Assembly: GCA_902728285.1 (NCBI GenBank)
Contig: CACVBU010001358.1
Coordinates: forward strand, 992,001-1,056,000
Length of the DNA: 64,000 bases
Source: Clytia hemisphaerica
Lineage: Eukaryota; Cnidaria; Hydrozoa; Leptothecata; Clytiidae
Direction of reading: 5' to 3'
Both the position numbers and the translations under genes were made by a program. Under the pieces are notes generated by a model, which was given only the letters and a program-made list of their open reading frames with translations, ran no database searches and had not been told where the DNA came from. Of this stretch, positions 25,901 through 36,300 are shown in pieces; position 1 is the first letter of the stretch, and every line of letters begins with the position of its first letter.

Positions 25901-28848
25901 AAAAAAGAGCAAAAAAGACAAGAAATTATGCTCTTATAGATTGCGAGTAAAAAATGTAACAAACTGATTTCATTTTGAATTTTGAGGAGACAGTAATGTA
26001 GGCCCTTACCACATTGTAATTGTCAACATCTTGTGAGTCTTTATAAAGGGAGTTTCCAAGTCCAAAAACAGTATATTTCATTCCTTTTAACATTAACTTT
26101 GAAACACGAAAGTCATTAACACTGTCTGAGATGAATGTCCAAAAGTTATTGCAGCTTTCTGGTGGTGTTCCATCAACAAAGGTTGAAACAATAAACACAC
26201 AAATGGATTTACCATCAGTCTAAAAAATGCAGCACATTTATATTTAAACACTGTCAGGTCAGGGGATCCCAGCTGTTAGAAACTCGAAGATCACTATAAT
26301 TTTTTTATTAACATTTCATGATGAGAAAAATGTGGTCAAAACTAGAGAATTCTGGCTCAAAATGTACTGTACCTGGTTCGTTAAGAGTTGTTCAGGGTCT
26401 TTTTCTTTGATGTCTATAACAGTTGCACTTAAACCTTGCTCTGCTGCAGCTTTCATCAAATCTCCAGCAAATTTCTAAAAAGAAAATAAAAAATCATCAA
26501 CAATTTAACCATGCAGAAGTTTTTTAAAACTTATGCGTAAAATAATATGACCTATAAAGAGTAATGATGATAAAGTGTCTTACAATAAGGCTGCTGGACT
26601 AACTGGATCAACCCTATTTTGAAACCTGCCAAACGTTATTTCAATGAAGTATTTTTTATTTGAATCAAAACCTCTATCTGTCCTGTTCTGTTTTCTTAAG
26701 CTTGACTATTGGGAATTCACTTCTAGCTCTTCAGTTTTTATTTAAAATCGTCTAAACAGGTCCAAATGTGAACTAAACTTTCATAGTTCGCACCCCCCCC
26801 TTTTATTTTTAATTTACAATGCAACGTCTTCTTTATTAATTGTTTAGTATGTTTGAAACATTCGATTCAAAATGATTCTATTTTTTTCGCAATGCAGTGT
26901 GTTCTATTTTCTTTTGTAGGATTTTAAAATTTTGAGGGGGGTAGCATCAAATTTTAAAAGGGGGAAGAACCTAGGGTAGGGGGGTAGCTCTAGGGTAGGG
27001 GGGGGGTAGTGACCCCCTTCTGAACTATGAACTTTCGTAAATTGTTAAAAATAAAAATCTTTCTGGCCAACCCACCCACCTCCAAAATCTTGGGTTGACT
27101 GACAGCATCTCAGTTTAATAAAAGAGACGTCTAGGATATGTAATATTTCCCCGACCCCAGTACTATCCTTTCGATACAAAATTTTCCATTTTCAAAATAA
27201 GAACATACCTCAGAGGTACCAGTTTGGGTTCCATAAAATATTTTCAGGGTTGGTTGGTTTCTTTGTTGTTCATATTCATCTATGAGCTAATTGTGTTAAA
27301 TTATGTTAAAACAAACTATCTGAATGATTTGTAAAAAATGCTTGTAAAAATGAATGAAAAGAATAATATTTGCTAGTAAAAGAAGATTTGCAAGAAACAC
27401 AATTATAATTTAGAAAAACATTGTTATCTGTTGTTGTGTTAATAAAAAAATAATGTTGTTTTTTAATTAAATTCATGAATAAAAAGATTCCTTTGATTTT
27501 GATTTTAGTATTTTTTTACTCAGGGCCCCCAAACCATAATGTAAGAAGGGTTTTAGCAATTACCAGCAATACCTTGCTTTTCCAATTTTGAAGAAAGATT
27601 CAAAAAATTAGTCGGAGTCAAAATTTTATTACATAAGTTATTAGTTGTGTTTAGTTTTAGCTTGTTGTATTTTTACCTTTTGGTCATTTTTTGACTCATT
27701 TTTCTTTTCCTGAAATACATAAAATATCTAAGCTTAAAATTCTTTACGTGTTTGTGTGTGTGTTTAATTTTGAGTGTCAATGATTGTTTGAAAGGTTATT
27801 TCAACCTTCCTTGCAGTTATAAAGACTCCCAGATCCACCCATTAAAATCAAAATGGCAATGAATTATGTTCCAGAACTTGAAAGAGTAATTCAATAAGCC
27901 AAAAAGCCAAATGATCCATGAATTGAATCTTTCAAATCCAGAATTAGCACTACAAAAATGAAACTATAATTATAATTAATCTTGTTAATCTACATACCAC
28001 AAATCTATCTCTGTTCAAATAGATCCAGACCCAAGTAAGGATAATGGTGCCAAACACGAATCCCGTGATTGGAAATCTAGCATAGCTCCACCAAATGACA
28101 AAGTCATGTGACAAAGTGGTTGACTGACCTAGAAGATAATTCATTCTCTAGTCATTCTTACATGAAAAGTGAAGAAGATTTTGGCATTGATTGGTGCTTT
28201 ATAGAACAAGTTGGTTTTTTTCTCAGAAAGCTCATTTGCCCCTTTCTCTTTCTTTAACCCTTTTCATAATAGGCTTTTAGGGACAGTTCAGAATTGGGAG
28301 GGGGTCTTTCCTGTTGTACCACTCCTTAACTTTCTATCTAGTTGGCCTTTCTAGATGAAATCTGTCACACAAGATGCATGACATGTAAGGTAACCTTCGG
28401 CAAAAGATTTTTTTTGATGACGTCACTCATCATGCCCAAAACTTTTTACGTTTAAAAAATTATTTCATTTTTAACCTACGTAAAAGTAAAGAAATTTCAT
28501 GCTAAAGGCTCTATTATTTCGGGAGTTATAACCTTAGTTTTACTACTGAACAGAAAAAAGCCCTCCTTAGTACAAACAGGAAAGTGCTAACTTCTAATTG
28601 TCTGTAATGAACTAGTTTCATATGAGCAAAAACACATCAATAATGTTTTATAAATAATGAGAAAGCATGAGCAAATTAATATCATCCCTGAAAATGAGAT
28701 GTTTATCAAATTTTTTTTTAAATTGATGAGTACGTCTACTCCTTTTTATGAGCTAGTGTTTATAAAAATGATTACATACAATGTACTTACAGATAACAGC
28801 TTCTACCACAGATAATGCAATCAATGCTTTGATGATTATTTTCAACAT
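13949..28848 (-). CDS. TYW1: tRNA 4-demethylwyosine synthase, TYW1
   Basis: Twenty-two exons, all borders GT..AG with agreeing phases: 28791-28848, 27998-28128, 27677-27709, 27209-27286, 26373-26474, 26010-26219, 25683-25779, 25145-25308, 24838-24978, 24449-24470, 24232-24300, 23966-24018, 23368-23486, 22861-22970, 19506-19577, 18660-18765, 17834-17969, 16961-17071, 16339-16407, 15772-15870, 14749-14805, 13949-14113. The product is 733 residues; human TYW1 is 732. It makes the tricyclic core of wybutosine at G37 of tRNA-Phe from N1-methylguanosine and pyruvate. In order: two hydrophobic N-terminal helices (exons 1-2) suggesting membrane anchoring, a flavodoxin domain with FMN loop FYGTQTGT (91-98) and FGLGNS, a disordered acidic linker, the conserved [18 protein letters not shown], and the radical-SAM cluster CANKCVFC (Cys417, 421, 424). 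[15 protein letters not shown] and EHEHSNC then follow as in other TYW1 proteins, ending VTGGC. Exon 10 is a 22-nt microexon. Introns hold several MITEs, two tRNA-derived SINEs and a gene on the other strand. Confidence 0.95.
15007..15139. repeat. Small inverted-repeat element in a TYW1 intron
   Basis: The ends ACAATAATAACC ... GGTCATTATTGT pair, as do the inner blocks GAGGGCTGTACT and AGTACAGCCC. About 130 bp, non-coding, in the intron between exons 20 and 21 of TYW1. Confidence 0.6.
15925..16195 (-). mobile_element. tRNA-derived SINE
   Basis: Read on the minus strand, 16192 to 16125 resembles a tRNA. An A-box-like stretch (TAGCATAAAGATAGAGC) is followed by a near-perfect B box GGTTCGATCCC, then a CCAGCCGGGTCAT end. 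A body of about 200 bp follows, with blocks AAGGGAAAGGGATGGCG and GGGTCAAGGGTAAATGG. It lies in a TYW1 intron in the same sense as the gene. It has no intact cloverleaf, so it is a SINE head rather than a tRNA gene. Confidence 0.65.
16681..16910. repeat. MITE of the CTTATAAGCAA family, copy 1
   Basis: Starts TTTTTTTATAAGCAACCCCAA, ends GGTTGCTTATAAAG. The inner text (ATTTTCGG, TTAGCATTCTAGCTCA, TTTGCTTTGATCAC) recurs in the copies at 19.79-20.02 and 20.63-20.87 kb, all within TYW1 introns. Short ends and lack of coding capacity suggest a non-autonomous hAT-like element, though target duplications are not clear. Confidence 0.7.
18506..18604. repeat. Short inverted-repeat element
   Basis: ACCGTTTTACTTCGAATGAACGCC pairs with GGTGTTTATTCGAAGTAATACG across a GC-rich centre (CCCGGGCGCC). 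About 100 bp in a TYW1 intron. The same GCG..TTATTCGA vocabulary is seen in the 40.96-41.28 kb element. Confidence 0.6.
19035..19425 (-). mobile_element. tRNA-derived SINE with (TAG)n-flanked head
   Basis: On the minus strand the head reads GTAGTGGTCATCG (A-box-like), then GGGTTCGATTCCC (B box, 19357-19369). A body of about 300 bp follows that holds CGAGCACAGAGTACAATGTC. A CTACTACTACTA run lies at the 5' edge. It sits in TYW1 intron 15, about 80 bp from exon 15. The tRNA-like part cannot fold into a full cloverleaf. Confidence 0.65.
19792..20020. repeat. MITE of the CTTATAAGCAA family, copy 2 (inverted)
   Basis: Reverse orientation relative to the copies at 16.68 and 20.63 kb. It carries CAGGTGTGGTCAAAGCAAAT, CAGAAAATGAGCTTGAATGC and CCCGAAAATTGGAGTTGCTT before TATAAAAA. 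Lies in TYW1 intron 14. Confidence 0.7.
20629..20871. repeat. MITE of the CTTATAAGCAA family, copy 3
   Basis: Begins TTTTTTTATAAGCAGCTCC and ends TTCTTATAAAAAATG, with inner blocks ATTTTCGGGTCAGGGCTGGG and TTTGCTTTGACCACACCTGA. Ends about 95 bp before the start codon of the nested gene, so it may lie in that gene's promoter. Confidence 0.7.
20967..21899 (+). CDS. Coiled-coil protein nested in TYW1 intron 14, function unknown
   Basis: A 310-residue open frame on the strand opposite TYW1, wholly inside its largest intron. The first Met follows AACATGAACC; another Met seven codons on is possible. Residues 20-95 form a strong coiled coil ([19 protein letters not shown] and onwards, rich in Leu, Glu and Lys). 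A middle part (about 105-195) is basic and aromatic, with [21 protein letters not shown] and [11 protein letters not shown]. It could be a small DNA-binding or protein-binding fold. The C-terminal third holds [19 protein letters not shown] and a HTWAPPL segment. No signal peptide, membrane span or zinc finger. Length and composition are far from chance, but I do not recognise the family. A domesticated transposon or retrocopied gene is possible because it is intronless and sits beside a MITE. Confidence 0.6.
   Translation: MNQAHRSMNQIEGPRRSNGNEEMQGLRVENVRLRQSNQELQNNIKVLELEKEHMRIDHENKIQMMHLEHEGKLKMVEQQKEVELQQKIGKVSLSPNQTPTKINWVPNTKESYVTNTARLMWGAKRFFDGKEVSTNLYASYVDWYNDISTKFPRTYITKKYIFGKIFGKISQNQTCQFQIIAKKFGEIDPPDHQRMQPIHYQIMEPIQPNCFSPQPSKNEYVAPPIPKVVFDGINEEFWPRLTFIALHPTNISKCVEFQDHTWAPPLNSSHGQHVVTKFKTWSAKVSLEQFVNYDQASIHMFRISFYLNYM
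22040..22145. repeat. Fragment of the 7.75-8.58 kb repeat family
   Basis: GCAATGCCTTATAAACC, AACTCGAACAAATTTGTG and GTGCGTGTTCGAGTCATGG match blocks at about 61.84-61.94 kb and, inverted, at 7.77-7.83 kb. Non-coding, in TYW1 intron 14. Confidence 0.55.
23619..23915. repeat. Dispersed repeat, copy 1
   Basis: The stretch AAGTCAGAAAATTCAGTGGG ... ATATTTTGGCCAATTTTTCC ... AGTGGGTCTGTAAGAAGGGG recurs at 57.89-58.11 kb with about 85% identity by eye. Opposite ends carry CACAGACCC and GGGTCTGTAAG, which pair as a short inverted repeat. Lies between TYW1 exons 12 and 13. Confidence 0.65.
26770..27020. repeat. G/C-homopolymer-rich patch in a TYW1 intron
   Basis: Runs of C at about 26791-26799 and of G at 26935-27007, with GGGGTAGCTCTAGGGTAGGG. 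The two sides (AAACTTTCATAGTTCGCACC and TGAACTATGAACTTTCG) pair, so this is probably a degraded inverted-repeat element. Confidence 0.45.
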
Positions 28849-30456
28849 TATTAATTTCTAAATAAAAATTGTTACAATCACTGTTACAAAATGGCAGGCA
28901 CAGAAGGATAATCCCTGAAAATTTTAACACTCACTCTTAAGTGTTTTAACTTAAGATTGGAAAGTAGAGTTTTAACACGGGACTGAAGACTTGAGTAGTG
29001 AATATACTAATAATATCTAATTTCAAGTTTTTGAGATTAAAGTTTTAGGTTTTGAGGAGAAACAGATCTTCATTTCTAGGAATAAGATTTTTGAAACTTT
29101 TGGCCCACAGATCAAATCAAAAAACTACTGCCTTTGAACTTTTCCTTTTTATAACACTTTATAAAGCATGGGATTTGTGAGATTAGCCATTTATTATGTC
29201 TTACACAAATACAAAAGACTAGTCCAAAAGCTGGAGCTCAACTACTTTTTGCCTTTAATAATTCTAATTATGTTTTATCGCAGCGCCATCATTCAAATAA
29301 AAAAGCGAAGATAGTATACGGCAGAAATTCCTGACTAACAATTTCTTTTAAAAAGACCTTCTACGTGGCTGTTGGTAGCTGGGAGACCCGTCTACTCTGT
29401 CCGTGTGGTTTCGAAGTATAACATTTAGTTAAAACGAATAATGATATAGAAACAACAGAATAGCCATTTATTTTTGTAGATGCCAAAATACACCTTTCCC
29501 GTAGTTCATAAAACTAGTTCGCGCGCATTATTTTGATGCTTTCCACTGTTTGGTCTCTGGAGGTAAACAAACCAGTTTTTGTCTGTGTTTCCTTGGGGAA
29601 AGTTGGTTTTTTGAGCTTTTCTTAAGTTCTGTCGAACAAAACCCCCTCAAATTTTAGTATGTTCAATCTATTCATGATATTATACCACCTTGAAAATCTC
29701 TTGCCAAAAGAAGATCGCTATCATTATCAAAAGTTAGAAGCTGAAAACCAACTTTCCCTAACCCCTCACAGGCAAAAACCCATTCGTTTACCTCCCAAAC
29801 AATTTTATACACAACGGTGGAGCGCACATTTTCCCGGGCGATTTCTGAAAAGTTTGAATTATGGGAAAGGTGTATTAGCCTGGGAATTCAAGCTCAAAAT
29901 CTTAGAAAAAACAAAAAATACCTCACCTCACAAAGTTCTTAAAAGATTATAGAGCTTGGTGCAGGTCTCCAGAAAGTTTTAAGTTGTGAGACTTACTCAG
30001 TCCGACGCTGGGGGAGGGGGTAATTTACTGTCCTGTACGGATCCTTTACGGTCCGTAGCGCCCTTCCGTCAACTTTTCAGGACTTGGGACCTATTTTCTC
30101 GGAATCTACACCCAAAAAAACATCAAAACCTGGATAAAAATTTTAAAGTTGACCCCAACCCCGGTTCCATCCGGGGATCCTTAGTGCGTGAACCCAACAC
30201 CTTGTACCACTGGGCCAACTTAGAGCCGTGCTTAAGTGTTATTTCACAGCGTTGTCATTCCTTCGCTAGCTTGGCTTGGCCCAGAGCTCAATAGGGACCC
30301 CTCAGAGTATTTTTTAGACTTGGTTGAAGGTGTACGTCAGTACCAAGTGGTTCAGGAGTTGTAGAAACGTCTCATTGCTTTCCATCCCACCGGGGACTCC
30401 AAGCTGGCCTGGTAAGAGTTCTGACCCCCCTGTAGAGCCTTCCCACGAACTTTTCA
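28849..30456. other. Upstream region of TYW1 and repeats
   Basis: No gene. The first part is the likely TYW1 promoter and 5' leader, though no TATA box is evident. From about 30.0 kb there are two diverged copies of a unit containing CTTTTCAGGACTTGGGACC / CTTTTCAGG...GACTTCGGACC. The second copy is interrupted by two other elements. The open frame at 29659-29952 shows no recognisable domain. Confidence 0.45.
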
Positions 30457-30908
30457 GGGCCCGGTTGTTTAAAAGTGGATTAGTGGCCGATTAGCTTAAT
30501 TTTCTATTAAATCTCGATTAGTGCTGATTAATGCAGAACCGTCGGTTGTTCGAAAAAAATTAGGCTTTAATCTGGATTAAATCCCGATTAAATTGGCCAA
30601 ATTTTAATTCTGCTCTGACCCAGGATTAACGAGGATTAAGAAGCTTTTTTCTGCAAAAAAGGTGAAGTCGCTGCTTTGAAGTGATAAATTCAAACGAAAA
30701 AAGCTTTTCAAATGTTTTGGAAACGTTCGAAATTGTGACGTCAGGGTTAAGATCTTTAAAAACACAGGCAAAAAGTCCACGATTAGTTAATCTGACGTTC
30801 CAACAACAGAAGTTAATCGCCGGGATTAACTATATAATCGAAATCTAATCGCGATTAGCGGTAATCGGGACTTAATCTAATCGACTTTTGTTTTGAACAA
30901 CCGGGCCC
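30457..30908. repeat. MITE, GGGCCCGGTTGTT ends, 3-bp target duplication
   Basis: The ends GGGCCCGGTTGTTTAAAAG and CTTTTGTTTTGAACAACCGGGCCC are inverted repeats. The interior is made of AATCGGGATTTAAT-like words on both strands. The flanking unit, intact at about 30.07 kb (TTTTCAGGACTTGGG), is split after TTTTCAG and resumes with CAGGACTTCGG. That gives a 3-bp CAG duplication, as expected for PIF/Harbinger-type elements. Confidence 0.75.
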
Positions 30909-30938
30909 AGGACTTCGGACCACTTTTTTTGGAATCTA

Positions 30939-31936
30939 GTCATCTGGGGTAATTACGGGACGATTTTGACATATTTGAGCATTACTCTAAAAGTATTAAT
31001 CCTAGAGATCCAATTTTTTGATATTTCATTTATCAGAGTATGACCTTTACACAAGATTTATTACTTTTCCTTGAAATTTAGTAGATGCTCCTAAAAATTA
31101 TTTTAAAGGTGTCCCATAAATACCCCGCATTTTGGGGTAATTACGGGACACCCTCGGGGTAATTACGGGACAGGTATAAAATGTTATTGAAAAATCCAGA
31201 TATCTTTCCAAAAGGCTGTGATATTTGAGGTTTTGCATCCACTCGATGACTTCAAATCCAAGTGCTATCATTTAAAGGACTTTCAACAAAATTAGTGACA
31301 GTGTCCCATTTTTACCCCAGCCTTTTTCCCATTTGGGGGTAATAACGGGACACTTCAATCAATAATATTTCTATAGAGCAATCTAGACCAACTGAAGTAT
31401 ATTTAGATGCAAACCTTTACAGGTTTTGAAAGACTTAGAGTGTAGTTATGATTCCATTAAACTAGAAAATCAAGTTTGTAGTTTTCTTATAAAAAATAAA
31501 CACTTCAAACTCAAACTTTAGTGTCCCATAATTACCCCAAGATTAAGATTTGACTACGGGGTAAATATGGGACACACTTTTTAGAGATAAGGTGCCTTGT
31601 TTGATAATGTGACTATTATAATTTCAAACCATAGTATCTTGATGTCAGAATTCAGTCAAAACATAATCAAAGTGATTGCAGTTCTTCCTGACACTAAAGC
31701 TTGAAAAGTTCCTTCTAAAACTACGAAAATTGATTTTTATGGTGACATGTGAAACTTTTGTTGAATCATCAAAAGTATATGTTAGAATAATCTAACTAGA
31801 CATTTTTCTAGCAGTTAGAATGACTATCTCCAATATCCTCTCCATCTGAATCCAAATTTATAATAATAGCACCATTTTTAGGGGTGTCCCGTATTTACCC
31901 CTTAATTTTAACTGTCCCGTAATTACCCCAGATGAC
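30939..31936. repeat. 998-bp TA-flanked element with dispersed GGGGTAATTACGGGACA motif
   Basis: Terminal inverted repeats GTCATCTGGGGTAATTACGG are perfect over at least 22 bases and flanked on both sides by TA. The surrounding repeat reads GGAATC-TA...TA-ATACACCC against GGAATCTACACCC in the uninterrupted copy at 30.1 kb. The motif GGGGTAATTACGGGACA or its complement returns at about 31133, 31156, 31310, 31335, 31521, 31556 and 31887 as well as at both ends. TA duplication points to the Tc1/mariner superfamily. No transposase frame is visible. Confidence 0.8.
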
Positions 31937-32221
31937 TAATACACCCAAAAAAACATAAAATATTAAAACCTGGTCAAAAATTGGGACTTTGACCACAACC
32001 GTATCGAATTTGATCAGGGGACCCACAATGCGTGAACTTCGGATTAGAAACACCGGTCTGTAAAATGAATATTTTATTTATTCAAAATAAAAACAGACAT
32101 TTTACTTTGTATGATAATTCAATGACTACTAACAATTATATATAGAATAATTCATATATATATTGTTGAAACTACAAAGCTCCACTCTACACGTTGGGAT
32201 ATTTTATTTTTGAAATTCCCA

Positions 32222-32531
32222 TCAAAAAGATTTAACCTGTAACCTGAAACCTGAACCTGTGTTTCGAACTAGCCGGTTTTGATTGGAAGTGCGCAAATCT
32301 AATTGGCTAACCTTATCAACGGCTTTTTTGGTACAAAATTCAAACCAAATGTAAACAAATTCAAACTGGGTCAAAAAGCCATTGCCTACTCTTAATAAGT
32401 AGCTTCTGATGAGATTTTTGCTTATGTGGTTCAAGTTTGAATAGAGAGTATGGATCTCCAGACTAGTAGAGCCGTAGAGGGTGTTGGTTGAAAGTTTTCC
32501 TTTTTTATATAATGTTGGCAGCACTGGAGGT

Positions 32532-32566
<35 letters not shown>

Positions 32567-33320
32567 ATGATTGTCAAGTTTCCAAAAATTTTCCATGTCT
32601 TAAAAATAGTGAACCTGTTTGTCGGACATTTTGTTTTGAAGTGACCACGCGCAAACAGCATCTAAAGCACTGTTCTGTAGAATACAAAAGTACTCAAGAT
32701 TACTAAACTTCTGCTCACCATATTTCGTTCGGCAAAATGCACAGATCAAATGGAACAAAGTAATATTTTGCAGAATAGCGCATGCTTACAGAATGGAGCT
32801 ATTTCTTACCGATCTTTCGTTAGGCAAAATACTAAAATTTTAATGGAACAACGCCATGACAAACAATAACAAATTGACAAAAAGTTACTGAAAAAGAGCA
32901 ATCAGTTTTAAATAAAGCTGACAAACTGCTAAATGAGAGTGTAAAAGCGATCATTAATGAATTTTCCAGAGGTATGTGAATCTATTTTTTTTAGCATATC
33001 TTACTTTTACTTGCATATTATTATCGGTGTCGACTGCCTGCTTCTTAGAAATAGAAAACGAAAGTGAAAGTAAAATTATAAAAAGAACAATCAGTTTAAA
33101 ATAGTCACACTACAAGGAAATCAAGCGCAGTCATCTACAGGATGTAATTGCAACAACAAGGATGAGAGTTACCTGAATCAAGTTCAAGTTCCCAAGACAA
33201 TTAATTCAAACTTGAAAACTTAAAATGAGACTAAATGACCGATTTTGCGAACGTGCGTGCAACAGAGCCAGAATACAGCAAATTTTGTCATTCAGTTCCC
33301 CAAGACAACCCTTCAGTTTT
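32222..33320. other. Non-coding stretch with a (CAT)11 microsatellite
   Basis: The microsatellite at 32534-32566 is eleven perfect CAT units. Open frames across it on both strands (poly-Ser and poly-Met) are by-products. The rest shows no gene. Confidence 0.6.
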
Positions 33321-33329
33321 TAGAGCCTT

Positions 33330-36300
33330 GTTTATAGTGGGGGGCGTACGAGGGTTGCCAACACCGAAATACCGACAGATTTTTCTTAAATCACCGTAAT
33401 ACCGACAAAATTTTCCTAAAACACCGACACCGACGTCTTTTAGAGCAAGCTTAAGATTTTTATTCTTAGTACGAATGCTCAATATCACGAGCGTAGTAGT
33501 GCACTAGTTCAGTTTTTCTTGGAGAAAACTATCGCCGATTCAAGGGTTTCAAATCTTTAAAGCTCAGTTTTTCAACGACTAGTGGATAAACAAATCCAGA
33601 ATTTTTAGGGAACACTTTGAAGGGTTTAAAGTGCTATTTTTACTTTAGTGCTTACTTTAGTGCTTACTTTAATTGAATTTGAAGAAAAACATTTAAAAAG
33701 TTTTTAAAAGATCTTTGCAAAAAAACGAGGGAACAAAAGAGATATCTGAATGTATAAAGTAATGGAGGAGGAGGCGCAACCATGGTTTGCGCAAACGGAG
33801 AAAATTTTCCCATTTTTGTCCTCTTGTTTAGCTAAAAGAGATCTTTTTGAACGTTATTAGAAGTAAATCTACCTTAGCCGAAAGCACCGTTAGAAAAGGG
33901 CGCCGCAAAAGAGCTCTTGTTCAGTAGCGACCTGGCTTAATTTTCTCGATGAGGCAAACTATGAAATAGGCGCCCCTGGTATTTTTTGTCCTTATTTGCG
34001 CCCTCCATCATTAAGTGACATAAACTGTAAAAGCAGTGAATGGTTGAAAGTAGCGCCCGGAATCTTTGAGTTAAGAAACTTGGAATTTTTATTTATACGA
34101 AGATGATGGTGGTAATGATAACTTGATATTTATTTCCTTGTAATTTGAAATTTAGAAATCTTCTGGACAAGGAGGCGCAACCATGGTTTGCGCCGACAGA
34201 AAATTTTTCAACTTTCAACTTTCAATCTGTCTAAAAACGCCCCATATTATACCGATTTAGCACCAAAAATAAAGCCCCTCAAATAAAATACACGAGCTGT
34301 TGATAATTGAAATTGAAATTTTGTACCTAAGGCGATTTTGTAAGGCGATTTTGTAAGGCCATTTGTTCTACACAACATTTTTGTTTTCTAAAATTTTCTC
34401 AGAAAAATTACCTGATAATCTTTAAGCTTTTGCACCGCTGGTCTTAGTTTTTTCTCCATTAATAAAGATCAATGGCTAAAAAGAGGCAGGAATAAGGGGC
34501 ACGGAAACAAGAAACGGGTTCTTTGAAATTTTGGCGCCGCAGGCAAAAATCTTTGGTGTGAGAAAGGTCAAACCAGCTTAAAGCCACATTGACGCTTTTT
34601 AGCGAGGTCTGAATTGCTGTTTTAAAAAATGCTGACATTTTATACATATAGCACTTTTTTAAACCAATCATCAAAACAAAAGAACGCGCGCAACGTCATT
34701 TTATTGTTCAATAGAACAATAGAATGTCGTCTTTCTAAAATTACATTTTAACTCTTTGGCGGATATGGGGGTCGTTAACGACCCCCCATTAAATTATTGA
34801 GAAAAACAGAGTTTCTAGGCTATAAAAACCCGTGATTTTTATATGTACAGGTGAACTTATGTTATTAGAGACAGAAAAGTCTCAGTTGAACGATCATAGA
34901 CCCGTGTGCTAATAGTAATATGTAGGCTGACAAGCTGCAAAATCAAAACATTGAAATATTCAGTTTCAAGCAGCCACACTGGTTGACTTTTAAGAAGATT
35001 TGAGCAGATTCAACTGGTTTTTATGGTCGAAATCAATGCAGAATGAACTTTTATAGTTTGTGTAATGTTTTGGCTTCAAATTATTTGTAAAGAGTAACTC
35101 ATTCTATCACACAATATCCATGGGGGTTGAATTGGTATACGTCAGACGTCGCCCACATTTTTGTCAGATGAAATGACATTAGTAACATGTCTCATAATCA
35201 AGTTTTCAAGCCACAACAAGGCTAACTAAATCTTTTTTGTATAATTCTGAAAGAACACTCAATTTGCATACAAAGTGGCTCTCATTGGACTACCCGAGCT
35301 CTTGTGGTGTGGTTCAAAGTTTTCGTATATAATTCAACATTTCGTGACGACAAAGACCAGGCTGCACAAGCCGTCTCCATGACCATATAAATGACTAGCA
35401 CTTGGATTTATCACTGATTTACTTGCTCAAATCACATACAATGGCCTTTGTTTACAACAGAAAGGTCATTTGACCAATTTCATCTCATGGATATTTCTGA
35501 TTTTCAAGTTACCGCATGACACCCTGAATGGACGTAGCATAGCTCACGTTATTGCCGTACATGGTTAAAATTTGAAAATGGACATATTAACTGGCCAATT
35601 CCTAGAAAGATATCATTAAATATACTTAGAATGTCTAGTTTCATGATTTTGAACCCTTGAAATAGACTCATAAGAAGAATTTCATGTCATGAAACTGATA
35701 GTAGATTTATTACAATTTTATACCATTTTCTGTCATTTTACGCGTTCACCGAAATATCAATATTTTCAGTTTTTGTAAAGCCTTAGGTCTAAAATTTTCA
35801 GCATTTGATTATATTGTATATAAGAACATTTGTACCAAGTTTTAGAGAAAACTAACAGTTATTTTGGATTTTATGATGATTTTTGTGAAAAAAAAATATT
35901 TTTACGTAAAAATTTATTTTTTATTTTCAAACTTGAAATCCCTGCTGACGTCAGCAAAATAAAAATTTGGATTTTTTTTTTCTTTCATCTCAAAGGTCTT
36001 TTACCCAGCTTTCAGAAAATATATACTTTATAGGGTATATTAGCAACCTTTCAAGAGATATCCCCCTTATACTGAAGGTGTGTAAAATATTTTTCGGATT
36101 TGGAAAATTATTAAAACCGCCAAAGAGTTAACAACCCGAAAGTTTGCAATGTTTTGACTTTTATGTGTGAATTTAAGTGCGTATTACTTTATGGGTAATG
36201 AATCAACGGATCCTGCACTAATGTACTTCCCTTTTGACTTTTAAGAGATGAATAAGAATTGAAATAAAGTGTCTGTGTTTTTAATGCAGTAGCGTGAATA

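Noticed and set aside
29659..30294. Two consecutive plus-strand frames (97 and 102 codons)
   Set aside because: The second overlaps a dispersed repeat; neither has a recognisable domain or splice signals.
32222..32706. Frames with poly-Met or poly-Ser runs
   Set aside because: They are created by the (CAT)11 microsatellite; no domain or splice support.
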